A stretch of DNA of 47,500 nucleotides from Stramonita haemastoma (GCA_030674155.1 CM060324.1:46701507-46749006); one strand, 5' to 3'. Shown: positions 11,601 to 23,932, numbered from the stretch's first letter. Made by a program: numbers and translations. Notes: generated by a model from the sequence alone, not told the origin.

Positions 11601-11617
11601 ACTGAGTTTTTCCCCTT

Positions 11618-11972
11618 TTCCTCGGCTGGAGCTTTGCCAGTCATTGATACTGAGAGTTTGTGTATGCGACTGTTTTCCCCTCCGTGAAGGTAGCCGCATT
11701 CTGATTTCGGGATGTATGCTAGATATAATTGTTTCTGTAACCTACTGAACACTGACATGATTTACGGGATCATTAAAGTGCATTTTTTGATCTTTTGCAT
11801 GTGTCTATTTTGTGGGTCGTTCCTGGGTCGTTTGTTTCTCCCATGTATTAAGCCTCTGACCTGACTCATATACACGAAGGGAATGAAGGCACTGGCAGGT
11901 CTGAAGTTGAACTTGACCTGGGAGATAGTAAAAATCCCCACCCTTAAAACCCTTCAATGCCATACCTTCTTC
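11618..11972 (-). mobile_element. SINE family B, partial copy
   Basis: It shares ordered blocks with 20,040-20,403: TGGCTAGAGC-like start, AAGGTAGC(C/T)GCATTC, GTAACC(T/C)ACTGAAC, GAACACTGACATGA, GGCACTGGCAGGTCTG and GGGAGATAGTA. The tRNA-like promoter end seen at 20,320-20,403 is missing here, so this copy is truncated at its 5' end. Confidence 0.7.
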
Positions 11973-12600
11973 GCATTCTTCTTCTTCTTCTTGTGACTGT
12001 TTTCCATCACTTTGGTGCCAAGTGCTTTTGAACTCGAGCTCAATGTTGTGTAGATCAGCCAGCCCCAGTCTAGTTTATTCTTCAATGTCGCTGATCTCTT
12101 TTTGTCTGTCTAACCTGTGTCTTCTCCCTCGGCACTTTGCTGTAACATGTCCTAGCCAGGTGCTAATTTATTTTTCTTCCTCGAATTTTCAGACAGCAAC
12201 CATTGCTTTCAAGAATTGTTCTAATTTTTTAAGATGGCCCGCGGGGCACCAAAGTGGGACGATTTGCGATCACCGTCCATAAATCGGAAATCTCCGCTAG
12301 GATCATATTATAACCTCAACAAGAATAGCAACAAATCAGAGATAAACTATTGTTGTCTGTCATTTGAGCGTAAATGCGTTGCGCTGCCGTTATGCGCCTG
12401 ACAAGTCAGGCCCAGTGCATCCAACTTTGGTGCAGGAGAGAAATTGATATTTTTGAAGTGTCTCTCTGGTTAAAAAAAAAAAAAAGGCAGGAGAATGGAC
12501 GAAGAAGGCAGACAATAGAAAAGAAGGAGGTGACAGGAAGAAAAGGAACAAGGAAGAAACAAGAGAGGGATGGAAAAGAGGGAATTTATAGCTCGGAAGT
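11973..12600. other. Non-coding stretch, no feature recognised
   Basis: Mixed-composition DNA. 11,990-12,290 may be an old transposon remnant, but no frame is convincing. An A13 run lies at about 12,473 and purine-rich DNA follows. Confidence 0.45.
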
Positions 12601-12616
12601 TCCAGACGGTGAGGAT

Positions 12617-13040
12617 GCAGACCTGTAACATAGCAGACCTGTGGCATAGCAGGACCTGTGGACATAGCAGACCTGTGACATAGCAGACCTGTGTGGACAT
12701 AGCAGACCTGTGGCATAGCAGACCTGTGACCATAGCAGACCTGTGACATAGCAGACCTGTGACATAGCAGACCTGTGACATAGCAGACTTAGACCTGTAT
12801 ACAAGAGGACATGTGACATAACGGGCATGTGGCATAATGCATGGACATGTGACATAAGGGGGCATGTGGCATAGTGCATAGACATGTGACATAACGGGCA
12901 TGTGGCATAATGCATAGACATGTGACATAAGGGGGCATATGGCATAGTGCTATACATCAATGATGACATAACGGGCATGTTGGCACTAGTACATGGTAAT
13001 ATAGCATAACGGGCATTTGGCATAACAATCATAAGCACAC
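12617..13040 (+). repeat. 16-bp minisatellite grading into a 30-40 bp higher-order repeat
   Basis: 12,617-12,790 holds about ten copies of ACCTGTGACATAGCAG with indels. From 12,808 the unit changes to ACATGTGACATAACGGGC alternating with ATGTGGCATAATGCATAG, about 37 bp together, and it degrades towards 13,040. All units share the core TGTGRCATA. Confidence 0.9.
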
Positions 13041-13374
13041 AAGGGACCTGGGCATAATGGACACCATTCTCTGTCTCTGATCTCACTATTTAGTTACCGC
13101 TTCTTCAATCCCTCAGCTCAGTTATTCCAGGGCTTACACTATAAAGAGTTTGTACAGTGACTCTGGTGCCTCTGACCCCCCCCCCCCCCCCCATAGCCCA
13201 AGCTGTCCCTTGTTGGAAGTCAGACAGAAATTCTGACAAGATGTGCTAGTAGCATACCAAGGGCAGGTAGGTAGACTTGCTTAGAATGACGTTTAATATT
13301 CCTGATGTTATACATTTATTTATTTATTTATTTTTGTATTTTATACCCTTTATTCACAGCATATTATTCTGCGT

Positions 13375-13577
13375 GATATCCGGTGCTCTCCCCGGGGAGA
13401 GCGCGTGCCACAAGTGCAGTGCCACTCATTATTTTCTGTTTTTTTTTCCCTGTCCTGCAACTGTATTTGTTTCCGTGTCAGAGTGGCTTTTTTTCTACAG
13501 AGTTATGCATGGGACAACCCTCTTGCTGCCGCGCGTGGGTTCTTTCATGTGCGCTAAATAATGATATGTAACACACG

Positions 13578-13608
<31 letters not shown>

Positions 13609-13742
13609 TAGCACATAAACCACCACTCATGATCTAACAGATGGGGGGAAGAGTTTGGGCCTAAACGGATTCGAACCACCGCACACTCCGACCCGGACTT
13701 TTCGCTTTCTAGGCAAGGAGCGTTACCTCTAGACCACCGATA
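13375..13742 (-). mobile_element. tRNA-derived SINE, family C, inverted copy
   Basis: This is the reverse complement of the element at 4341-4775. The hairpin GCTCTCCCCGGGGAGAGC is perfect at 13,384-13,401. The body includes CCTCGGTTTATCGTCTCATC, and the tRNA-like end includes ACGGATTCGAACCACCG and GCGTTACCTCTAGACCACCG. A preceding (TTTA)n at 13,316 may be its tail. Confidence 0.78.
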
Positions 13743-13976
13743 CACGTTCATCAAGTGTTTCAGTTCTCAACAAGGCCTATGACCCAAATGTTATGCACAC
13801 TCTGTATCGTTATGGTGTTGAACGATTTCAACATTGTTAAAGTACCTGTTCTTCATAATCCTGGTTAACTGGAGCTCCTTGAATTAGAAAAAAAAAGCTT
13901 AACATCTGAAAAGTCTCTGCTGAAAATTTCCTACCTTTTCTTTTATCATTCTTTTTGTCTTTCGTGACAGTTTTCT

Positions 13977-14112
13977 TTGTAATTGTAATTCTTTTATTTC
14001 GAACATAATGGAATAGGCACTCGCGTGCTTTTTACATCCAGTCTCCGTGTGTATGCAGTTTTTGTCAAATTTTGTAACCCTTCCCACTGGCAGACAATGG
14101 CCTACTACTTCT
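13977..14112 (-). mobile_element. SINE family A, 3'-part fragment
   Basis: It matches the distal half of the family-A copies at 17.0, 27.3, 45.9 and 46.9 kb: TTCTTTTATTTCGAACATAA, CACTCGCGTGCTTTTTACAT, CCAGTCTCCGTGTGTATGCA and GACAATGGCCTACT. The tRNA-like end is missing. Confidence 0.7.
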
Positions 14113-14215
14113 CATTCCTGCTAAATTTGCAATCTCGTCTTGTCTATTAGGGGTGACGTTTTGTCCAAAAAAAAAAGTTTTACCCTTGCAGATCTGACAG
14201 ATAAACAGTTTTGTT

Positions 14216-14284
<69 letters not shown>

Positions 14285-14297
14285 CTGGCGTGCGTGG

Positions 14298-14329
<32 letters not shown>

Positions 14330-14335
14330 TGTGTT
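14216..14335 (+). repeat. (GT)n-(GCGT)n compound microsatellite
   Basis: About 34 GT units, then GGCTGGCGTGCGTGGTGC, then seven or more GCGT tetramers. Confidence 0.95.
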
Positions 14336-14639
14336 TTCTTAGTGCTATGCCAAGAACATGTGTCAATGTCTCTTACCCTAAGTACGCCATTTTCATGCAG
14401 TTCTGTTATCTTAGGGAAAAAAATTCACATTTCCGAGCATGGATTTAGTTATATAGATATATATTATAAACATTCCTGATGACATTCCATTCTTCGATTT
14501 TTATTGTGAAAGGTGGGAGTTCCATAGTGAGGAATATAATTATCATGATATTAAAAAAATGAGGGTAATGAAAGCTCTGGCGCTATTAGGAGTATAATCA
14601 TCTTGGGCTTATTAATTTGTGCTGTTTTGTTGTTATTGT

Positions 14640-14765
14640 AGCTTTGTTGTTGTTGTTGTTGATGTTGTTGTTGCTGCTGCTGTTGTTGTTGTTATAATTG
14701 CTGTTATCGTTGCTGTTGTTGTTGTTGATCTCGTCGTCGTTGTCTTTGTTGTTGTTGATGATGAT
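14640..14765 (+). repeat. Degenerate (GTT)n/(GCT)n triplets
   Basis: Triplet-rich tract with GTT, GCT, CGT and GAT variants. The flanking 14,410-14,640 and 14,770-15,080 stretches are AT-rich and featureless, apart from an AAAAC run at 14,872-14,900. Confidence 0.8.
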
Positions 14766-15087
14766 GGTGATAATTATTAGACATTCCCCAGCTTAAGCAT
14801 CCTGGGGGTTCTCAGAAATGTGCTGTCTTGTTTATTAAACCTGGGATCACATTACAAAAGTAATCAAAGAAAAACAAAACAAAACAAAACAAAACAAACA
14901 AAACCAAAACTTACTTGAAACTTTTTTTTTCGAAAATGCGCCAACTGTATGTCGTACAATTGCTTTCAGTGATGTGAACTGATGAAATGATAAGAAGCAC
15001 CTTTTGCAGATTGCTGTTACCAGTGACACCAACATGTGGTTTGGTGGTAGGTCGTTGTGTTTTTGTTGTGTTGTATAACGAGTGTAT

Positions 15088-15328
15088 AATGTGTGTGTGT
15101 GTGTGTGTGTGGTGTGTTTGTGTTGTGTGGGGGGGTAGTGTGTGTGTGTTGTGTGTGTGTTCTCTTGAGGGGGGGTTTAGTTTGTTTTCATGAACACTTG
15201 CAAAACATAGATAATTTTTTGTCGTGTAAGTTCGCCTGTTCACACTAACAGACAGACAGATGGACGGAGAGACAGGCAGACAGACGGAGGATGGACAGAC
15301 AGACAGAGACAGGCAGAGACAGACAGAA

Positions 15329-15369
<41 letters not shown>

Positions 15370-15372
15370 ACC

Positions 15373-15403
<31 letters not shown>

Positions 15404-15406
15404 TAA

Positions 15407-15475
<69 letters not shown>
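15088..15475 (+). repeat. GT, GACA, CA and TA microsatellite cluster
   Basis: (GT)n with G-run at 15,088-15,180, GACA/GACG tetramers at 15,250-15,325, (CA)n at 15,330-15,402 and (TA)n at 15,408-15,474. Confidence 0.95.
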
Positions 15476-15499
15476 CTATCATTCATTATGTCTAATATA

Positions 15500-16990
15500 A
15501 GTAAGTTATATAAAATATAATCTGTTATTGTTATTGATTTATATTTGTGTCATAGAATCAAGCTAAGTAAAATAAATTATAAATATGTAATCATCATTTG
15601 ATATTGTGGCGTTGCGTGGTTTTGTTCTTATGGTGATGTGTGGTGGGTTGTTTCGTTACCTGATAATTTGCTGTTACGCTTGTGGGTCTGTGTACAATAA
15701 TGATCAAGTGCTGACAGTTACGATTTGTTGTATGTTATGATTTGTTATTGTGTTGAAACATGAGCTCTTATCATAATGATTAAGTGACATATTGATGTGT
15801 AATTTGTGGGGTGTTTTTTTTTAATGTTCAACCGTGGTTTGGTAATGAGTTATATAGACTTTTCATATCTTGAATCTGTTTTTTGTGTGTTATACTCTGT
15901 TATTTATGTTGAGTTGTGTTTATTGCTATTTTGAGACATGGTCTATTGTTATGTTGAGTCATAACCTGTTACTATGTTGATGTACATTTTGCTGTTATAT
16001 TGGATGTATTATCTGTTTGTTCTGTTGACCAACACCCCGTTCTTTTGTTCGTGTTTAATTGTTACAATACTACGTTTACGCATACGTTTTTTTCTATACG
16101 GTCATTTTCTGTAATGACGACATAATTATGACGTTTTGTTAGAAGCGTGAATGTTGTTTCATCAGCGTGTCTGAGTATTTCGTTTTTTTGTGACCTGGTA
16201 TCCAAATCAGGCGTCAACTTTTCATATAATGATCTGTTACTACCTAATTACACTTTGATACAAAAAAAAAACACGACACGGTTATGGTGATAAAAAAAAA
16301 ATGGATGTGAAACGCGTTGGTGGAACGTTTTGTTAAACTCCTTATCTAATAAAGTGATATTTGAAATTGTGGCTGTTTGGACAAGACTTGGTGTTTACAT
16401 TAGAATAGAGAGAATCTAGCTCCTCACCGATTTGTCAACTAGCGCTTGTGTGATCCGTCTGCATGTTTTTTTTTATCATGAATTTTTTTTCTTCTCATGT
16501 ACATACATAATTTTCTTTTTTTAGTTATTAATGATGCAATGCTGTGTTCATGCCACATAGGCTAACTGGGTAGTATCTATAGTGATATATTATTGTAGAT
16601 AGCAGCTGAGTGTTCGTTAATCAAAGTAGAACAATCAATGTTTTATCAATATTATGTGTAGCTTACTAGTCTGATTGTGATAATGATTATGGGATCTCAT
16701 GCACTGTTGATGTACATAACCTGGTATTATTATTGTTGATGTGATCAGTGTTGTCGTCATCATTCTTCAAGAGGATGTCTTCTGTCTTTACATGTATCAT
16801 GCTAAATTGTCGATGAGATTTTACATTTTTTTTTAATAGTCTTTTTTGCTAGAGCGCTGTTTCAGCTTTATTAGGCCAGTCGTCCGGAATTCTTTACCAG
16901 AATACTTCTCAGACATTTCTCTACTTCAATTCTGTTTGGAGCTTGCCTAAAAAAACAAACTATTTTGCCAAGATTTTTCACAGGATCAGT
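15500..16990. other. T/G-rich non-coding DNA with degenerate TGTTA repeats
   Basis: No open frame or known element. In 15,510-16,030 the phrase CTGTTATTATGTTGA recurs in degenerate form. The rest is AT-rich DNA with A-runs at 16,261 and 16,292. Confidence 0.5.
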
Positions 16991-17008
16991 TTTGTGATTC
17001 TAAGCAAC

Positions 17009-17369
17009 ATTTATTTATTTATTCCTTTACTTATTTATTCCTTTACTTCAATGATAATGGGAATAAGCGCTCGTGTGCTTTTGTTTTTTTTTTTACATCC
17101 AGTCCCGTTTTATGCAGTTTGTAAATTTTGTCACCCGTTCTTATCGGCACACAATGGCCTACCCTTCCGAAAAGCAAAACAGGTTTTAACGTGTGTGCAA
17201 GATGTTCTGCGTGCATTCGCACACGAGGCCTCGGTTTGTAGTCTCATCCGAAGGACTTGGGGGGGGGGGGGGGGGGGCATTGGTGTGAATAGGTCCAAGG
17301 GGAAAATCCGCTTGAACCAGATTCGAACCAGAGTCAGCAGATTGCGAGCGCGATGGGCAATGCTCTAAC
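17009..17369 (-). mobile_element. tRNA-derived SINE, family A
   Basis: Read on the minus strand it starts with a tRNA-like region (B box in CTCTGGTTCGAATCTGG). The body follows, containing the reverse complement of GCAAGATGTTCTGCGTGC and of CGGTTTGTAGTCTCATCCGA, then CGATAAGAACGGGTGAC-like DNA, and it ends in (AAATA)n. A G-run of 19 at 17,260-17,278 interrupts it. The element is non-autonomous. Confidence 0.8.
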
Positions 17370-17702
17370 AAAAAAGAATTAGCTTTGTTCTCCAGCTTTC
17401 TTGCCCTGTTACAATTGGCAATGTTTATGACGATACTATCTTTCCTATCCTGTTCAAGGTTAGGAATTAAGATTATGATGGGGCTTTCCCCTATTATTGT
17501 AGATCATGAATCTCTCAAAAAAGGTGGATAGATCTTATTATTTATCTATTTATTTAATTATTCAATTATTCGTATACACTCTATTCATTCCATATTCATT
17601 TCTTTGTTTATGCCAATAATCCATTGCGTGTTGGTTGGTGTGAAGAAATTCCTGCAAGAGGAGACAAATGGCTGGTTTATTACCATGGTTATGTCCCTTA
17701 TG

Positions 17703-17754
17703 ATGGCCCTTTTCACAGACCAAGTTCTTCTTGTGGTAGTTTTCCTCCTTCGTG

Positions 17755-17850
<96 letters not shown>

Positions 17851-17897
17851 CAAGGAGAAAACTACCCACAGAAGAATTTGTCTGTGAAAAGGGCCAT
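17703..17897. repeat. Palindrome with (TA)n core
   Basis: The left arm 17,703-17,760 (ATGGCCCTTTTCACAGAC, GTTCTTCTTGTGG, TAGTTTTCCTCCTT) is the reverse complement of the right arm 17,846-17,897 (AAGGAGAAAACTA, CCCACAGAAGAA, GTCTGTGAAAAGGGCCAT), with a few indels. The centre is about 45 TA units, itself self-complementary, so the whole 195 bp can fold into one hairpin or cruciform. No reading frame is evident. Confidence 0.9.
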
Positions 17898-18294
17898 ATA
17901 TATAATATATATATATATATATATTGAGAAAAGCTAAAACGGCGCTGACTTAAAACTCGGATGGAGAGCTCTATAAACGAAGCTACGACGCCAATCTCAT
18001 TCACGCGAAAATTAATGTTTCATGTTGCAAAAAATCTTTGTACTAGCAGTAGTAGAACTAGCTGTAGCAGCAGCAGCAATAGCAGCAGCAGCAACAGTAG
18101 CAGCAGTAGTCATAGTAGTATAGTAGTAGTACACCAGAAGTAGTAGCAGTAGTTTTACTTTCCATCTGGTTACATTGTGATATTAAAACGATTTCGTAAT
18201 GTTGCATTCAAGTTCATGCATATGACTTATCTTCACTTGCTTGTTCAAAAGATGAATCTTGTACTTAACAGATGATTTTGACATCATCAGTACA

Positions 18295-18325
<31 letters not shown>

Positions 18326-18733
18326 GTTTTCATCATCAATACCTTGACCAAGATGGTCAATAAGGGAGGCAGGAGGTGGACTGTTTTCTTCAGGCTGCTC
18401 TGTCTTCAGCATTGTCACCGTAGCACAGTGATGTCACTGCAGGTAGTAGTGTGTTTTGATGTAGATGTAACTTCATCAGAAAAAAACAGTCTGTTACATT
18501 TGTTCGTTTTTTTGTTTTTTTTTAATTTTCTTGTCTCCTCTTTCTTTGTCTTCCTATCTTTCTATTTTTTGCTTTGATACTTCATTGTTGGTTTGTATAC
18601 TGTACAGTTTGTTTATTATTCATTTGTTTTGGTAATGACAAAAGTTGATGTGTTCTTAGAGGAGAAAAAAAATGTTTTGAAGTAGAACGCGCCATGTTGA
18701 TAAGTAGTAGACTTTAAATCTGCGATGTGGTGT

Positions 18734-18771
<38 letters not shown>

Positions 18772-18798
18772 GTGTGTGTGTGTGTGTGTAATCTGCGA

Positions 18799-18865
<67 letters not shown>

Positions 18866-20035
18866 GTCTGTGTGTCTGTGTGTGTGTAGCAATTGAATCA
18901 AACTTCCAAGTAATGTGTTGCCTGTATAGACCCGTAAGCCGTCTTTGTTATGGACTAACCTTCCTTCCTTCCTTATCACTTGTTGCCTCGTTTAGCTGTG
19001 ATTGTTATGGACACAGTAATACGTTTTTATTATGGGACAAGTGGTGCCAGTAAAGTAAGGCTTTGTGCTTAGTCAGTTCAAGTTGGTCATGACACAGGTT
19101 TGATATCGTCTTTGATTTTGTTGTTGTTGCTGTTGCTATTGTAGTTGTTGGTTTTTATTATTATCATGCCAGTGATAATTATGCTATTATTTTTTTTTTT
19201 ATTTTATTATTATGTTGTTATTATTATTATTGTTGTTGGTTTTTATCATTATCATTACTTTTATTCTATCAAAACAACATAGTAGTAATGTATGAGATAC
19301 GAGTATGATTTTATTGTTAGTGTTGTTTTTAAGCAACATTATTTTTTCTGTCAAAGTAACTCAGCAGCAACGCATAAAATATGAGTATTATTTGGTTGCT
19401 CTTGTCGTTGTTGCTGTTTTTGTTCTTGCTGTTTTGTTTAGAACTCGGTTGATTTGGGTAGTTTGCTCTCTGTACGAAAGATGATGGGTTTTTTTGGTAA
19501 GATTTTCTCCTGATTTTTGTTAGTGAATTCTGTGATAGTTATTTACGTTTTATTTGGTATGTATACTTTTTTTGTAAAAGTTCTGTTATTTAAAATGTGT
19601 AAATGTGTGACTTTAGCTGGTGGGAAATGAACAAAATGGTACGTTTTAGGCAATCATGGTGCTTTATCTTATCTTTTATTCTTTTCTTTCTTTTTTATTT
19701 TTTTTATTTATTTATTTTTTAAATAACTCTGATCCTTTTAACTCAAAAATGTTGTCACATGACCAGATCTTTCACTGACCATGCATCGATTTACTGTGTA
19801 TTTTTTTTTCTTTTTCTTCAGCTCACTATTCCCCCCCAGTCAATTGGCTGTTTCGATTATTTTTGTTGGTAGTTTTACTACATTTTGGAGTATGTGTTAT
19901 TGTGTATAGATTTTATTTTAAGTGCCAGGTAAATTATGTATTGTATAATATGTTGTATTACTGTTGACACAAAATTGTGTCACAGGGTCGTCAGCTAGCA
20001 ACTTGTAGCTTACTGTGGGGTTTTTTGTGTTTTTT
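17898..20035. other. Non-coding DNA with short triplet and tetramer repeats
   Basis: AGC/AGT triplets at 18,058-18,135, (ATC)n at 18,299-18,325, (GT)n and (GTCT)n at 18,732-18,890, and TTATTG-type repeats at 19,120-19,240. The remainder is AT-rich DNA without a recognised gene. Confidence 0.55.
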
Positions 20036-20039
20036 TTTC

Positions 20040-20403
20040 GTTCCTTGGCTAGAGCTCCGAGGTTCACTGATAGAGTCATTTTGTGTCTGCGATCGTTTTT
20101 TCCCTACTATAAAGGTAGCTGCATTCCGACTTCCAGGATGTACGGTGGGTATGTTTGTTTTTCGTAACCCACCGAACGCTGACATGCGTTAAGGGATCTT
20201 TAACATGCATATTTTATCATGTGCCTGCGTATTTATGCGAAGAAACTGAAGTCACTGGCAGGTCTGCACTTGAAGTTGATCAGGAGATCGTAGAAATCCT
20301 CTTCCTTAATTTACTAGTCGTTGCCGAGATTCGAACCCCACGATTTCATGGGCCCATGGGATTGAAATCGAATGATCTCAACCACTCGGCCATAGCACCT
20401 GTC
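20040..20403 (-). mobile_element. tRNA-derived SINE, family B, most complete copy
   Basis: On the minus strand it begins GGTGCTATGGCCGAGTGGTT, a class-II (Leu/Ser-like) tRNA 5' end with the A box. The B box GGGGTTCGAATCTCGG follows after a long variable arm around 20,330. The body repeats blocks found at 11,618-11,972. A fragment of its head lies at 3389-3430. Confidence 0.82.
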
Positions 20404-20467
20404 CTTTATTTAATGTTGAAAAAAATGAAGAAACTGAGCAGTGTGACATAGAGTTAGACTGTACAAA

Positions 20468-20792
20468 CCTTTGTATTGAATGTAAAGGTAAAAGGTAAAG
20501 GTGTCCCATAACCTACGTGGTCGTAGGGGAGCGAGGCATCAGAGACCTCAACTTTTCTAGGGGCTAGCAGCATATTGAGGGCGGCGCCCATCTCCTCTCC
20601 CTCGCTCTGCTTTACCTTCCCTGACCCTAAAGAGGGCAGGTACCCACTGACAGCTGGGTGAACTGGGGGGGGACTGTACTGAAACCATGGCGCACAAACA
20701 GTCACCCATCCAACTGGTAAGCACGCTCGATGCTGCTTAACTTTGACTTAGTGAAAAGCGAGTGCTCTGACCACTGAGCTACCCTGTCCCCT
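20468..20792 (-). mobile_element. SINE-like repeat, family D
   Basis: It is bounded by AAAGGTAAAAGGTAAAGGTG and by CTGACCACTGAGCTACCCTG. The latter is the reverse complement of a tRNA 5' end with A box (CAGGGTAGCTCAGTGGTCAG). Only one copy is in the window, so element boundaries are approximate. Confidence 0.55.
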
Positions 20793-21654
20793 TGAATGTA
20801 CGAAATGAGGAATCAGACACACGTGTTTTATCACTGATTCAGTGTAGAATCCGTCATCAGCAGCTACCCATTGAAACTGGTAGATAATTATAATACCATA
20901 GGTGGCTAATCCCCCCCCCCCCCAAAAAAAAAAAAAAGTGTGCATATCCAGAGATCATGGATTCAAATCCGAGCCAGAACTCATCACATACATGAAGGGG
21001 CAGCAGAGAGACATCCAGAGTCATGAACTGGATGTGGGCCGGCCTCCCTAGAGTGTAAGGAAGATTAAAGGCCCGAAACACTTGTTTGAAGGGGGCTTCT
21101 CCTCTGAGGACTCTCTGCTGCCATGCTCTACGCGAGTTTCTTACCACTTATAGCCATACTCCGCGAGATAAACCGGCATTTTGGTTGCAGCGTGATGCGG
21201 GTATGATTGGTATCATAATAGAACATTCCAAATTTGAAGGTAGATTATTCGATATCATTTTTTTCCTCCCAAAGAATGTATTGGAGACCAAGGTCCGTTT
21301 TTATTTATCTTTTTTTTTTAATAGTTTGTGTGAAACGGGGACAGGGAGAGTGGTGTGTTTAGATTTTGGAAATCTGTCAAACTTGGAAAGGCTACGAAAG
21401 AATTATATTCTTTGATTTACCATCATCCGAATCTGTGTCTTGTCGTGATCTTTGAAGATGAATTTCGAGTATGTTGAACTTTCTGAGGTCCTTAGTTTAT
21501 GTCAGTCATGGTCCACCCAAAAAAGGGAGGGGGGAGGTGGATGAAAGGATTGAATGTGTGTATCTCTGAGACTAAAACATGTCGGTATTAAAAAGCCTTT
21601 AGTCAAATGAAATGCAGAAGTACAATGAGCAATCTGTGATAACAGTAGCCTATG

Positions 21655-21986
21655 TCAAGGGTAGGGCAAGGCAGGGCAGGGCAAGTCAAGTCAAAGCAAG
21701 TCATTTCAAGTCAAGTCAAGTCAAGTCAAGGCAAGCATGTCAAGTCAATCAAGTCAAGGCAAGTCAAGGCAACAAAGGCAATGTCAAGTCAAATCAAGTC
21801 AAAGCAAGCAAGGCAAGGCAAAGCATGTCACAGAGTCAAGTCGAGTCAAGTCGAGTCGAGTCAAGTCAATGTTCATGTTCATGTCCATGTCATGTCAAGT
21901 CATGTCAGTCAAGTCGTCATGTCATGTCAATCGTCGTGTCAAGGCAAGTAATGTCAAGTCAAGTCATGTCATGGCAAGGCAAGGTT
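21655..21986 (+). repeat. (TCAAG)n / (GGCAA)n pentanucleotide array
   Basis: Over 300 bp of 5-bp units: TCAAG dominates, with GGCAA, TCATG, TCGAG and AGCAA variants. All frames stay open because the unit rarely forms stops; this is not a gene. Confidence 0.93.
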
Positions 21987-21999
21987 CTTTATTCTGAGA

Positions 22000-23850
22000 A
22001 TAAAATGATAAGGACCGACGTCCTTTTACATCCACTCTCTGTCCGTGTTAGGACATATATCACAATACTATCAAAACAAAACAAAAAAAAAACTTTGACA
22101 TATGAGTATATTATACCAACAACACACAAATCATATGAAGGAAAATACTGAAGAAGAAGATTTTTTAGACACTTCGAAACACGTAAACACACAGTTATTT
22201 ATTTATGTCGGGCTTTGAAGGAAACAATACCAGAAGTACTCATGAAGTTTGATTTGGCTCGCATGTGATTCTATCACATCGCAGTTCTTAACCGAAAAAA
22301 ACACCTGAAAATGTGATCTCAAGGGGAAAAAGATTGATTTGGCTGTTGATTCATGCTTTGACAAATTCATTAATTGATTTTTGACATTTTCTAATGGATG
22401 AAGCACTCAATAATCCTTCAATGCATAAAACAGCTAACAAAAATATGCCAACCAAATCTTACTGAACGTATCGGGTTGGACACAAAAGTCTGCGATAGAT
22501 AGACAGTTCTCTCTGAACTGCGTGTTTGGATTCCATGCTGGCAGTGGAATAGATAGGCACATAGCGGTTTACCCGTAATCACCCATTAAATTTTGTTTTC
22601 AATTTATTTTGGCAACGCATATAAACTTTTCATCTTCTTCTTCCCACTCCCTTTCTTGCCACTTTTTTTTCTTAGAAATATTTTTTTTATATGATGCTAT
22701 GGTAATTCATGTCAGCACATTATTCATGTTTAAAACGTTTTATGATTTTTTTTCTTTTTTTAGTACATGGCAATTGCGTTTGCGTTAATTATATTATATA
22801 CTATATATTATATATATTTATTATCTTATATATATATATCTATATATTTATCTATTTCATTATATATATATATTCGCAACTTGAAGGGTATTATCAGGTT
22901 GTGTGGTTGTGTTGTGTGTGTGTGATTTGTGGTGATGTGTGTGTGTGTGTGTGTGGTTTCTTTAGAGAAAAAGTGCTGATTTTTTTTTAATTTTTTTTTT
23001 TTGCGTTTTCAGCTTTTAAGGAAGGATCTTGTTTCACAGAAAATCTTGCCTCAACTTTGAAGTGTGGCTGATTGTTTGATAATGTCACAGCATCGATAGT
23101 TTTTTTATTTTTTTTTTTTAGATATGTTTGTTTTGTGTTTGCTTTTCAAGTTTATTTCAACAATAACTGTGACACAGTACACACTTCTGACACCTCGCGT
23201 TACCTCTTCCTGTCCACTATATTTTCCCCTTTCCCCCGATCTGCCTCCCCCCCCCCCCCACCCCTCTTATTATTTATTTTTTTTTTTTAATAAGTTTGAT
23301 ATTTGACTCAGTTTCTGAAACTTCTCATAAGCAGTTATCAACACATTGATGATTGTCTTAGTTTAAACATACTTAGTTGTTTGTGCCCTTGATTGCCTTA
23401 GTACCTCCCCTCTCCCCTACCCCACCCCTAATCCCCCCCACATTCTTTTTTTAATTTTTTTTTAATCTTCCCCTCCCACTCTCCATTGATTTAATGCTGT
23501 GTTGAATCGAATGTCCTCATCCAATTTCTGAGGCCAACTGGTGATGGTAAAAAAAACAAACGAACGAGTCATGAGTTTATGGTCTGTTTTCATTTTGACA
23601 CTCTCCACCCAAGCCTTTCTGTGTATGTCATGATTTTTCACTCCTTGTGCTTTTGGATATCTTCAGCTTTTTTTCTTCTTTTTTTAGGGCGGGGTGGGGG
23701 GGCGCTGTAGCTTTTGTATAAACATTTTTTAAACTGAAAAAAAGTATTGTGTGTATGTCTGTCCAGTCCAAAATGTGCGAGAGATAAAAAAAAAAGTAGA
23801 AAATTTGTTTGAGTATACATGGATTGTCATTGCATTATAGCACTAAAACG
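22000..23850. other. AT-rich non-coding DNA
   Basis: It contains TA-rich DNA at 22,785-22,880, (GT)n at 22,910-22,960, a C-run at 23,247-23,260 and several T-runs. I see no gene or SINE. Confidence 0.5.
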
Positions 23851-23853
23851 TAC

Positions 23854-23932
<79 letters not shown>

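Noticed and set aside
11990..12290. Possible LINE reverse-transcriptase remnant
   Set aside because: Short Arg/Lys-rich stretches appear on the minus strand but with several stops and no recognisable motif.
16943..17368. 141-codon open frame
   Set aside because: It coincides with a family-A SINE in antisense orientation; similar frames recur in the other copies of the element.
21612..22151. Gln/Ser/Lys-rich 179-codon open frame
   Set aside because: It is the TCAAG pentamer repeat read in frame.
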